Assembly (NCBI GenBank): GCA_023145555.1
Contig: JAGLDO010000057.1
Location: 1 to 15,744 of the forward strand
Direction: 5' to 3'
Length of the DNA: 15,744 nucleotides
Source of the DNA: Bacteroidales bacterium
GTDB lineage: Bacteria; Bacteroidota; Bacteroidia; Bacteroidales; B39-G9
The notes under the pieces were generated by a model, which made no database searches, was not told the origin of the DNA, and saw only the letters and a list, made by a program, of their open reading frames with translations. This document shows, piece after piece, positions 7,169-13,953 of the stretch; position 1 is the stretch's first letter; each line of letters starts with the position of its first letter. The translations under genes and the position numbers were made by a program.

Positions 7169-8461
7169 TTACAAAAAATTTCTCTTCCTTGCCAACAATG
7201 TTTGTGAAATACTTCTACCACCCATAAACAAAAGCATTGCCAGCCATAAACTGTGGTTACCCATAATTGGTTGAAATAAAAAATATGCCGGGAAAAAGAA
7301 AACTAAAGTAGATACAAGCATAGTGTTTCTCATTGCTTTTGAAGCAGTTGCACCAACATAGATACCATCCCACAAAAATGCGGCAAACGAAATAACCGGA
7401 ATGAATGTAATCCAATAAATATAACTTTTCGAAAGTTCAATAATATTTTTATTATCTGTTAAGAGATAAAGAATATTTTCTCCAAAGATTAAATAAATAA
7501 TTGTAAAGGGAATACTTAAAGCAAAGCCCCATTTGAATATATGAGATACTGCTATTTTTAATTGCGATTTATTTTTTGCCCCAACATATCTTCCTGTTAA
7601 AGCCTCCGCAGCATAGGCAAACCCATCGATAAAATAAGAAAAAACGAACAAAAATTGCAACAATAAAGTATTGACTGCCAGAATTGAATTATTAGTATTG
7701 GCAGATTCTGTAGTAAAAAACGAAAAAACAATTATCAAGCATAATGTTCTTATAAAAATATCTTTGTTTACTATAAAGAACTTTTTTAGTTCACTTAATT
7801 TTATCATTGCTCGGTAGTTCCAATATTTAATAAATCTCTTATAGTATTTGTAAAAAAAAATTAATGCAATAAATAAACCTGAATATTGAGCAATAACAGT
7901 TCCTAATGCAACTCCATCTGATTTCATGTTAAACACAAATACAAAAATTAAGTCAAGAACTATGTTTACTACGTTAATTACAATTGCAATAACCATAGGA
8001 GTTTTTGTATTTTGCATCCCTAAGAACCAGCCAATTAAGGCATATAAAGAAAGTGTTGCCGGTGCAGCATAAATCCGGATATAATAATATTGTGCAGCCA
8101 GAGCTTCTACTTCTTTACTACCGTTTATTATATAAAAACTTAATTTCCCGATAGGTTTTTGTAGGGCAATTAAAAAAATACTTCCTACTAAAGCAACCAT
8201 TAATGCACGAGAAAGAACTATTGCACTTTCGCTAAAATTTTTGCTTCCGTATGATTGTGCTGTAAACCCGCTTGTACTCATTCGTAGAAAAGAGAATCCC
8301 CAATATAAAAAATTAAAAATCATTCCACCAATAGCAATAGCTCCAATATATATTTCAGAATCGAGATGACCTAAAACAGATAAATCAACCATACCAAGCA
8401 AAGGGATAGTTATGTTAGTTATTATGTTAGGTATTGCCAGATTTAAAATTTTTTTGTTCAC
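7169..8461 (-). CDS. MATE-family efflux transporter (DinF-like)
   Basis: The product is a multidrug and toxin extrusion antiporter of the inner membrane with about 12 helices in two halves. The N-terminal segment NKKILNLAIPNI followed by PLLGMVDLSVLGHL is the MATE opening motif; FLRMSTSGFTAQSYG follows in the first half, and DGFAYAAEALTGRYVGA with FLWDGIYVGA mark the second. I chose the GTG at 8461 (430 residues). It lies 11 bases after the stop of the upstream gene, follows an A/T-rich leader and places the start directly before the first helix. An ATG at 8530 would add 23 residues (MAYYFRYINSFNN...) that do not look like the family and would overlap the PepSY gene by 58 bases. Substrate unknown; Na+ or H+ coupling cannot be told. 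Probably co-transcribed with the PepSY gene. Confidence 0.88.
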   Translation of the reverse strand: MNKKILNLAIPNIITNITIPLLGMVDLSVLGHLDSEIYIGAIAIGGMIFNFLYWGFSFLRMSTSGFTAQSYGSKNFSESAIVLSRALMVALVGSIFLIALQKPIGKLSFYIINGSKEVEALAAQYYYIRIYAAPATLSLYALIGWFLGMQNTKTPMVIAIVINVVNIVLDLIFVFVFNMKSDGVALGTVIAQYSGLFIALIFFYKYYKRFIKYWNYRAMIKLSELKKFFIVNKDIFIRTLCLIIVFSFFTTESANTNNSILAVNTLLLQFLFVFSYFIDGFAYAAEALTGRYVGAKNKSQLKIAVSHIFKWGFALSIPFTIIYLIFGENILYLLTDNKNIIELSKSYIYWITFIPVISFAAFLWDGIYVGATASKAMRNTMLVSTLVFFFPAYFLFQPIMGNHSLWLAMLLFMGGRSISQTLLARKRNFL

Positions 8462-8472
8462 TGCAATTTTTT

Positions 8473-9039
8473 TTAATAATACAAGAGTAGCATTATTAAA
8501 GGAATTAATATACCGGAAATAGTAAGCCAAGCACCACGTCTTTTAATTCCGTTTTTCCCCTTAAGTATAAACAAACCCGATATTGCAAGTATCATAAGTG
8601 ATAATGCAAAAATATCAGAATACCAAGTCCACATTTTACGGGCATTGTTTCTATGCAAAAAATTTAATTGGTTAAAAACAGGTCGTCGCGAGAGTTTTTC
8701 AATGTAAGCATTTCCTGTTTTTAAATCAATATTAACAGAACCACTGCCATGACGTACTTTTAAAAATATTTTTAATTTATCTTTTTCAGGAAAATAAAAT
8801 TTTTTATAATTATCAATTTCTCCAATATCTGTAAGAATTTTTTCTACATCTTGTTTGTTTATTGAGCTTGAATTCTCAGGTAAATTTATAGTTATTTCTT
8901 GTTTTGTAATTTTTAAATCAGGATTCCAGTCATCTAAATGGTTCAGTGCTATTCCTGATAAACTATAAATAATTATCATACCTGCAAAAAAATATCCTAA
9001 ATCGCGATGCAAAATATTATTCAGTCTTCTTAATTTCAT
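8473..9039 (-). CDS. PepSY-associated transmembrane protein
   Basis: The 188-residue protein has the layout of the PepSY-associated TM helix family: a basic N-terminus with LHRDLGYFFAGMIIIYSLSGIALNH (helix about 14-32, H11 and H34 flanking it), a periplasmic PepSY-like domain (about 35-115) ending RRPVFNQLNFLHRN, a second helix with WTWYSDIFALSLMILAISGLF (about 138-158), a short basic loop and a third helix to the C-terminus. Members are often found with iron or haem uptake and reductase genes and are thought to act at the inner membrane, but here the only partner is the MATE transporter 11 bases downstream. The conserved histidines beside the helices could bind haem; this is inference. Family assignment is good, role unknown. 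Confidence 0.82.
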   Translation of the reverse strand: MKLRRLNNILHRDLGYFFAGMIIIYSLSGIALNHLDDWNPDLKITKQEITINLPENSSSINKQDVEKILTDIGEIDNYKKFYFPEKDKLKIFLKVRHGSGSVNIDLKTGNAYIEKLSRRPVFNQLNFLHRNNARKMWTWYSDIFALSLMILAISGLFILKGKNGIKRRGAWLTISGILIPLIMLLLYY

Positions 9040-9105
9040 GAGTTTATATTTATATTTTTGATTTACTATGTTGCAAACATATAAAATTTAAAATTATAAA
9101 AAAAA

Positions 9106-9123
9106 GTCAGATATAAATCTGAC
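9106..9123 (-). terminator. Rho-independent terminator of the lipoprotein gene
   Basis: On the minus strand GTCAGAT (9123-9117) pairs with ATCTGAC (9112-9106) over a four-base loop, followed at once by a run of eight or more T. It lies 28 bases past the lipoprotein stop and upstream of the PepSY gene, so the lipoprotein is a separate transcription unit. Confidence 0.8.
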
Positions 9124-9150
9124 CTTTAATATTAAATTTTAAGATATTTT

Positions 9151-9657
9151 TTATTCAACAACTTTATATTCGTTACAACCTGTAAGATAGTAAAAAGAAA
9201 TATGGTCTGAACCGCTTGCTTTAATCTCATCTCTCAAGGCTTGCATTTTAGCCAAATCATGATGATCGCCTGAATTTTCTTTATTCTCCATTTCAGTAAT
9301 ATATGCTTCATCAATAACAATCTCTTTCACAACTCCTTTTACACATACTTCGCTACCATTAAGAGTTTCATCAAATTTTTCAATTTTATCGCCTGATTCA
9401 ACCTTAACCAATTGGTCGGGGTCACTTCCCATTAATTGTAATCGTTTTGCACCATGTTCACAAACATGATTTACCGTGCCGGTTAATTCAATTTCCTGCC
9501 CAACATAATTAGAAGCTTTAATTAAAAAAGTATCAATATCAAGTTTTATAATTTCTTGAGATACTTTATTAGTTTGCTCTTGTTTTGTTTTGTTTCCATT
9601 ATTTCCACATGCAAATAAAAATGCAGAGATAGTCATTAATAAAAATAATTTTTTCAT
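9151..9657 (-). CDS. Small lipoprotein with OB-fold-like domain
   Basis: A 168-residue protein with a type II signal peptide: MKK, a hydrophobic core, and the lipobox LFAC ending at C17, followed by an N/K/Q-rich linker. The domain (about 38-120) begins with DTFLIKASNYVGQEIELTGTV and continues HVCEHGAKRLQLMG (64-77) and SEVCVKGVVKEI, a beta-strand pattern like the OB-fold (tRNA_anti-like) lipoproteins of Bacteroidetes, where a 'V.HVC.HGGK' segment recurs. C66, C105 and C161 are available for a disulphide or metal. The tail (121-168) is helical and charged, then YYLTGCNEYKVVE. It would be anchored in the outer or inner membrane facing the periplasm. It is monocistronic by its terminator. Function unknown. 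Confidence 0.8.
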   Translation of the reverse strand: MKKLFLLMTISAFLFACGNNGNKTKQEQTNKVSQEIIKLDIDTFLIKASNYVGQEIELTGTVNHVCEHGAKRLQLMGSDPDQLVKVESGDKIEKFDETLNGSEVCVKGVVKEIVIDEAYITEMENKENSGDHHDLAKMQALRDEIKASGSDHISFYYLTGCNEYKVVE

Positions 9658-10042
9658 AATAGTCAGTTTACATGTTTTTAATAAATAATCGTATAAAAAT
9701 AGTTAAAAATTCTAAAATTATATAGTAGTGCCCGATTAAAAATTTATTAATTTGATAAAGACCTTATTATATCACAAAAATCAATACAAAAAAATAATTT
9801 GGGCTTATATTTTCATTCCAAATCATTGTGATTTAATAGAACGCAGATTTTTTATGATTTATTATGAAAATCACTGATTATTAATGCTTTAAAAATCAGA
9901 TGTAATCATAAATAATCAGCGTTATCAGCGTTCTATTTTTGTCGGACGACAATAAAAATCATTTTATTTTAATTTAGATTTTTGATTATTCATCAAAATA
10001 TAATACATTTATTGACATTCTAAAAAATGTTTTGCAAAGAAG
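9658..10042. other. Gene-free divergent spacer
   Basis: These 385 bases separate the lipoprotein gene (-) from the [2Fe-2S]/sensor operon (+), so promoters for both must lie here. I see no ORF with coding character. It contains the palindromic repeat at 9835-9937, the short perfect palindrome TTGTCG-GA-CGACAA (9939-9952) and a possible larger element from 9728 to 9950. No clean TAnnTTTG promoter could be placed for either gene. Confidence 0.6.
9835..9937. repeat. ~103-bp imperfect palindromic (MITE/REP-like) repeat
   Basis: AATAGAACGC (9835-9844) is the exact reverse complement of GCGTTCTATT (9928-9937). The interior continues as an imperfect palindrome: TTTATGATTTA on the left against TAATCATAAATAA on the right. 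The right half holds a 9-base tandem repeat, ATCAGCGTT at 9915-9923 and 9924-9932. The G+C-containing ends stand out from the A/T-rich spacer. From memory, palindromic elements with 'AACGCnGATTAT' ends recur in many Bacteroidetes genomes; copy number in this genome cannot be seen from one window. Confidence 0.65.
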
Positions 10043-10297
10043 ATGAAAAACTATAAAAAGGAAATTACTATATGTTTAGGAAGCTCATGTTTTGCACGAG
10101 GAAACAAATCCACCTTAAAAGTGATAAATAGTTACCTTAAAGAGTATAAATTAGAAAATAAAATTTTTTTTCATGGTAGCCGTTGTTTTGGGAAATGTGA
10201 GCTTGGACCGATTTTAAAAATTGATGATAAGTTTTATGAACAAGTAAATGAAAAAACAGTTTTAGATATTTTAGATGAAAATTTAAAAGATATTTAG
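10043..10297 (+). CDS. Thioredoxin-like [2Fe-2S] ferredoxin (NuoE C-terminal-like), sensor-operon partner
   Basis: The 84-residue protein corresponds to only the C-terminal half of NuoE: a thioredoxin-like [2Fe-2S] domain. The cluster ligands are C11 and C16 (ICLGSSCFARG) and C48 and C52 (SRCFGKCELGP), the C-x4-C ... C-x3-C pattern. Small proteins of this type accompany [FeFe] hydrogenases and hydrogenase-like sensors as electron carriers. It is the first gene of a three-gene unit, 30 bases before the hydrogenase-like gene, so a role in passing electrons to or from that protein is likely (inference). AAAGAAG just before the ATG may serve as a weak ribosome binding site. Confidence in the fold is high, in the partner moderate. 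Confidence 0.85.
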   Translation: MKNYKKEITICLGSSCFARGNKSTLKVINSYLKEYKLENKIFFHGSRCFGKCELGPILKIDDKFYEQVNEKTVLDILDENLKDI

Positions 10298-10327
10298 TTA
10301 AATAAAATTATATTTTTTATAAAAATT

Positions 10328-12208
10328 TTGTATGAAAATATGAGTCAACCACTTATATCAACAATAAAAGATAAATGCAAACTTTGTTATGCGTGTGTAA
10401 GAGTTTGTCCTGTTAAAGCTATTGAGGTCAAGGCAAGCGATAAACACGTTAGTGTCATTCCCGAAAGATGCATTGGCTGTGGTAATTGCGTTAATGTGTG
10501 CTCACAAGGTGCAATGCAATATCGTAGTTCAATTGCTGAAACAAAAGCTATATTAAATTCGGATAACGATGCTGTTGCCATTGTTGCACCAAGTATTTCA
10601 GGTGAGTTCGAAGATATTACAGATTATCGAAAATTTGTTAATATGATTAAAACTCTTGGTTTTAAATATGTTAACGAAGTTTCATTTGGCGTTGATTTAA
10701 TTGCTTTGAAGTATCAACAATTAATTTGTGATTATAAAGGTAAATATTATATCTCGGCAAATTGCCCGAGTGTGGTAGCTTATATTGAAAAATTTCAACC
10801 TGAGTTAGTAGATAACATTGCACCTATTGTTTCGCCTATGATTGCAACAACCAAAGTAGTACGCAAAAAATATGGCGATAACATTAAAGTTGTTTATATA
10901 GGTCCTTGCATTCAAAATAAAGAAGAGGCTTTGTTATTTGACGGAGATGGTAAAGTTGATGCAGTACTTACATTTAAAGAATTACGTAAGCTTTTTAAAG
11001 AATTTAATATAATAGAAAGTAAGTTAGAATATTCTGATTTCGATTCGCCAATAGGAAATAAAGGTTCTTTATATCCTATAAGTAATGGCATATTGCAAGC
11101 TGCTGACATTGACGAAAATTTGTTAACAAGTAAAATAACTACGGTAGAAGGTGGTAAGGATATGATTACAGCTGTTACGGCTTTTCATAATAAAATTGCT
11201 ACTATCAGGCAAAATTACAATATGTTTTTTTGTAATGGATGTCTAATGGGTCGAGGCATGTCTACAACAGGAAACAAATTTATTAAGCGTTCGGTAGTGG
11301 TTAAGTACGCGAAAAAACGTTTGACAAAAATTGATGTTAATAACTGGAAAGAGCAAATAAATAATTATATAAATTTAGATTTTAGCAGAACTTTTAAAGC
11401 AAATGACCAGCGAATTAAAATGCCGTCAAAAAAAGAAATCGATGAGGTTTTAAAAATAATAGGATTGAATTCTAAAGAAAAAACTTTGAGTTGTGGTTCT
11501 TGTGGATATGATTCTTGCCGTGATTTTGCAGTTGCAGTTACTAAAGGGCTCGCTATAACTGAGATGTGCACAACAGCTACATTAAGAAATAGTCATAATT
11601 ATATTAATGCACTGAAAGCTACAAATGAAAAACTGGCACAAGCACAACAAGACTTAGAGGCATCAGAAAGTAAAGCAAGACAGGAAGAAGAAGTAGCAAA
11701 AGAAGCCTCTAAGTTGACATCAACCATGTTGCATAAATTGCATGCAGGTGTTGTTATTATTGATAAAGAATTAAAAATAATTCAGGCAAACAATAGTTTC
11801 ATTAATATGCTTGGCGAAGATGCTAAAGAAATTAATGAAGTAATACCCGGTTTAAAAGGAGCTGATGTTAAAATATTACTACCTTTTAACTTTTATAATT
11901 TGTTTTCATATGTTTTAACAAACAATGAAGACATTTTAAATCGTGATGTTCAATTTGAAGAAAACATTTTCAATGCTTCAATTTTTACAATAAAAACGCA
12001 TAAAATTGTCGGGGTGATAGTTAGAGATATGAGTTCACCCGAAATTAGAAAAGAAGAAGTTGTAAATCGTGTTACCGATGTCATTGACAAGAATTTGGAG
12101 TTAGTTCAGAAAATAGGATTTTTGTTAGGAGAAGGAGCCTCTGAAACCGAACAAATGCTAAATTCTATTATTGAGTTTTATAAATCGCAAAAAGACAAAA
12201 AGAAATAG
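10328..12208 (+). CDS. Sensory [FeFe]-hydrogenase-like protein with PAS-like domain (group C3/HfsB-like)
   Basis: A 626-residue protein with domains in this order. Two [4Fe-4S] ferredoxin motifs: C17, C20, C23, C27 and C48, C51, C54, C58. An [FeFe]-hydrogenase large-subunit domain (about 80-330) with the H-cluster cysteines C146 (SANCPSVVAYIEKF), C194 (GPCIQNKEE), C302 and C305 (FCNGCLMGRG). A four-cysteine Fe-S domain (C389, C392, C397, C414; SCGSCGYDSC, PF04060-like). A coiled-coil stretch (about 428-462). A PAS-like domain (about 465-570). There is no small-subunit domain. Catalytic enzymes have two adjacent cysteines at the first motif (TSCCP); here the first is N145, so the proton-relay residue is lost. 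This suits an H2 or redox sensor. The phosphatase follows after 15 bases. M5 (10340) is an alternative start. Architecture firm; signal inferred. Confidence 0.9.
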   Translation: MYENMSQPLISTIKDKCKLCYACVRVCPVKAIEVKASDKHVSVIPERCIGCGNCVNVCSQGAMQYRSSIAETKAILNSDNDAVAIVAPSISGEFEDITDYRKFVNMIKTLGFKYVNEVSFGVDLIALKYQQLICDYKGKYYISANCPSVVAYIEKFQPELVDNIAPIVSPMIATTKVVRKKYGDNIKVVYIGPCIQNKEEALLFDGDGKVDAVLTFKELRKLFKEFNIIESKLEYSDFDSPIGNKGSLYPISNGILQAADIDENLLTSKITTVEGGKDMITAVTAFHNKIATIRQNYNMFFCNGCLMGRGMSTTGNKFIKRSVVVKYAKKRLTKIDVNNWKEQINNYINLDFSRTFKANDQRIKMPSKKEIDEVLKIIGLNSKEKTLSCGSCGYDSCRDFAVAVTKGLAITEMCTTATLRNSHNYINALKATNEKLAQAQQDLEASESKARQEEEVAKEASKLTSTMLHKLHAGVVIIDKELKIIQANNSFINMLGEDAKEINEVIPGLKGADVKILLPFNFYNLFSYVLTNNEDILNRDVQFEENIFNASIFTIKTHKIVGVIVRDMSSPEIRKEEVVNRVTDVIDKNLELVQKIGFLLGEGASETEQMLNSIIEFYKSQKDKKK

Positions 12209-12223
12209 TTTTCTTTTTTTAAG

Positions 12224-13408
12224 ATGAATGATAAATTTTATATAGAGATAAATTATAAGCAAAAAAATCATGATGGCGAACGAATTTGCGGTGATGTTTT
12301 TTTGTCGCGTCGATTAAATAAAGAGAATAGAATTATTGCAGTTTTGTCTGATGGTATGGGACATGGTGTAAAAGCAAATATTCTTGCCACATTAACTTCA
12401 ACCATGGCTCTTAATTTCACAAAAGAGCATAAAGATTTTAATAAGATAGCAGAGATAATTATGAAGACCCTGCCTGTCTGTAGTGAGAGAAAAATCAGCT
12501 ACTCAACGTTTACTATTGTTGATATTGATTATGACGGAAAAACGAGTATTTTAGAATATGATAATCCTGAGTGTATTATTTTAAGAGGTTCTGAAGTTTT
12601 TGACCCACAATGGCATTGTATAATTCTCGACAGCGAGAAAAATTCAGGTAAAGAACTACGCAGTTGCAGTTTCTACCCACAAAAAGAAGACCGCATAATA
12701 TTTTATTCTGATGGTGTTACGCAATCAGGCATGGGAAAAGAGAATTTTTTGTTTGGATGGGGAGATAAAAATATAAATTTCTTTATTAAAGATATTATAA
12801 AAAATGATAATTTTATTTCTGCATATAAATTGGCAGATAAGGTTGTTAATAGAGCAAATCTTAATGATAATTTTCATCTTAAAGATGATACAAGTTGTGC
12901 TGTAATTTATTATAGAGAACCACGTAAGCTACTTATCTGTACAGGCCCTCCATACGAAAAAACTAACGATGAGAAATTATCTGCAATAGTAAAAGATTTT
13001 AACGGGAAAAAGATTATTTGCGGTGCTACAACAAGTGACATTATTGCAAGAGAATTAAATTATGAAATTGAAGACAGTTTTGAATTTGAAGATGAAGATT
13101 TACCTCCAATATCATATATGCAAGGTGTAGACTTAGTTACAGAGGGAATACTTACACTAGGAAAAGTTACTGAGATATTAAAAATCTACAATAATAACTA
13201 CACATTAGGAAAAGGCCCTGCCGACAGAATAGTAAAGTTGATAAAAGAAAGTGACCAAATTAGCTTTGTTATTGGAACGAGAATTAATATAGCACATCAA
13301 GACCCCAGTTTGCCGGTTGAATTAGAAATTAGAAGGACGGTTGTAAAAAGAATAGCAAAGTTACTCGAAACACGTTTTCTCAAACAAGTTGATTTGCAAT
13401 TTATATAA
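12224..13408 (+). CDS. SpoIIE/PP2C-family protein phosphatase with extra C-terminal domain
   Basis: The 394-residue protein starts 15 bases after the hydrogenase-like sensor. Residues 1 to about 230 form a PP2C/SpoIIE serine/threonine phosphatase domain with all metal-binding motifs: GD (D24), SDGMGHG (D43), SDGVTQ (D163) and KDDTS (D221, D222). Such enzymes dephosphorylate anti-sigma-factor antagonists or other Ser/Thr-phosphorylated proteins, using two Mn2+ or Mg2+ ions. Residues about 235-394 are a separate domain with LLICTGPPYEK (near 235-245) and KKIICGATTSDIIAREL, which I cannot assign to a named family but recall from phosphatases in similar hydrogenase clusters. No membrane segment is seen, so it is cytosolic. 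It is presumably the output of the upstream sensor. No obvious anti-sigma or STAS-domain substrate is in the window. Confidence 0.88.
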   Translation: MNDKFYIEINYKQKNHDGERICGDVFLSRRLNKENRIIAVLSDGMGHGVKANILATLTSTMALNFTKEHKDFNKIAEIIMKTLPVCSERKISYSTFTIVDIDYDGKTSILEYDNPECIILRGSEVFDPQWHCIILDSEKNSGKELRSCSFYPQKEDRIIFYSDGVTQSGMGKENFLFGWGDKNINFFIKDIIKNDNFISAYKLADKVVNRANLNDNFHLKDDTSCAVIYYREPRKLLICTGPPYEKTNDEKLSAIVKDFNGKKIICGATTSDIIARELNYEIEDSFEFEDEDLPPISYMQGVDLVTEGILTLGKVTEILKIYNNNYTLGKGPADRIVKLIKESDQISFVIGTRINIAHQDPSLPVELEIRRTVVKRIAKLLETRFLKQVDLQFI

Positions 13409-13412
13409 AACA

Positions 13413-13441
13413 AAAGGTGCTCAAAATATTTGAACACCTTT
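13413..13441. terminator. Terminator between the converging sensor and formate dehydrogenase operons
   Basis: AAAGGTGCTCAAA (13413-13425) and TTTGAACACCTTT (13429-13441) form a 13-bp stem with a three-base loop. The single mismatch is C-A in plus-strand RNA but a G-U pair in minus-strand RNA, and only the minus strand continues into a T-rich run (CCTTTTGTTTTATAT). It is therefore best suited to ending the formate dehydrogenase operon, though it may also slow plus-strand readthrough. Confidence 0.75.
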
Positions 13442-13466
13442 GCACAACTATTAACCAAATTATTAA

Positions 13467-13952
13467 CTATTCTTTATATTCATCAATAATACCCTTAACA
13501 TCTTCAGGAGTAAGTCTGCCATAAGTTTTATCACCAACCATTGCAACAGGAGCTAATCCGCAAGCACCAATACAACGCAAACAGGTTAATGAAAATTTTC
13601 CGTCGGGAGTTGTTTCTCCAACTTCAAGATTTAATTGTTTTTCAAACTCTTCAAGAATTTTTTCGGCTCCTCTAACATAACAGGCTGTGCCAAGACATAT
13701 TGAAATTGGGTGTTTACCTTTTGGTTGCATAGTAAAGAATGAGTAAAATGTAACCACACCATAAATTTTTGCAATAGATTCGTTCAATTCTTCTGCAATT
13801 ACTTCCTGAACTTCAGCAGGTAAGTATCCAAAAGCACTTTGTGATTTATGCAAAATATTTATTAACTCTCCTTTATCGTTATTAAAGGATTTGCAAATTT
13901 CTTTTATCTGACTAATTTGCGTTTGGTTTAATTTATTTTTAACCTCTGTCAT
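13467..13952 (-). CDS. NuoE-like [2Fe-2S] subunit of an NAD(P)-linked formate dehydrogenase/hydrogenase complex
   Basis: A full-length 161-residue NuoE/HydC-family subunit. The N-terminal helical domain carries LINILHKSQSAFGYLP (30-45) and the signature IAKIYGVVTFYSFF (60-73). The thioredoxin-like domain binds one [2Fe-2S] cluster through C86, C91 (ICLGTACYVRG), C127 and C131 (RCIGACGLAPV). In complex I, HydABC-type hydrogenases and NAD-dependent formate dehydrogenases this subunit passes electrons to or from the flavin subunit. It is the last gene of its operon, one base after the formate dehydrogenase stop. A strong Shine-Dalgarno sequence (AAAGGAGG, 13962-13969) lies inside the end of that gene and fixes the start. 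A NuoF-like flavin subunit would be expected in the same operon, beyond the window. Naming as nuoE would imply complex I, which is not shown here. Confidence 0.92.
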   Translation of the reverse strand: MTEVKNKLNQTQISQIKEICKSFNNDKGELINILHKSQSAFGYLPAEVQEVIAEELNESIAKIYGVVTFYSFFTMQPKGKHPISICLGTACYVRGAEKILEEFEKQLNLEVGETTPDGKFSLTCLRCIGACGLAPVAMVGDKTYGRLTPEDVKGIIDEYKE

Positions 13953-13953
13953 T

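Noticed and set aside
10387..11571. Three antisense ORFs (64-68 residues) opposite the hydrogenase-like gene
   Set aside because: All lie within a strongly supported CDS and show low-complexity, non-protein-like composition.
10328..12208. A catalytic, energy-conserving [FeFe] hydrogenase
   Set aside because: The proton-relay cysteine is missing, a PAS-like domain is fused, and a phosphatase follows instead of HydB/HydC-type subunits.
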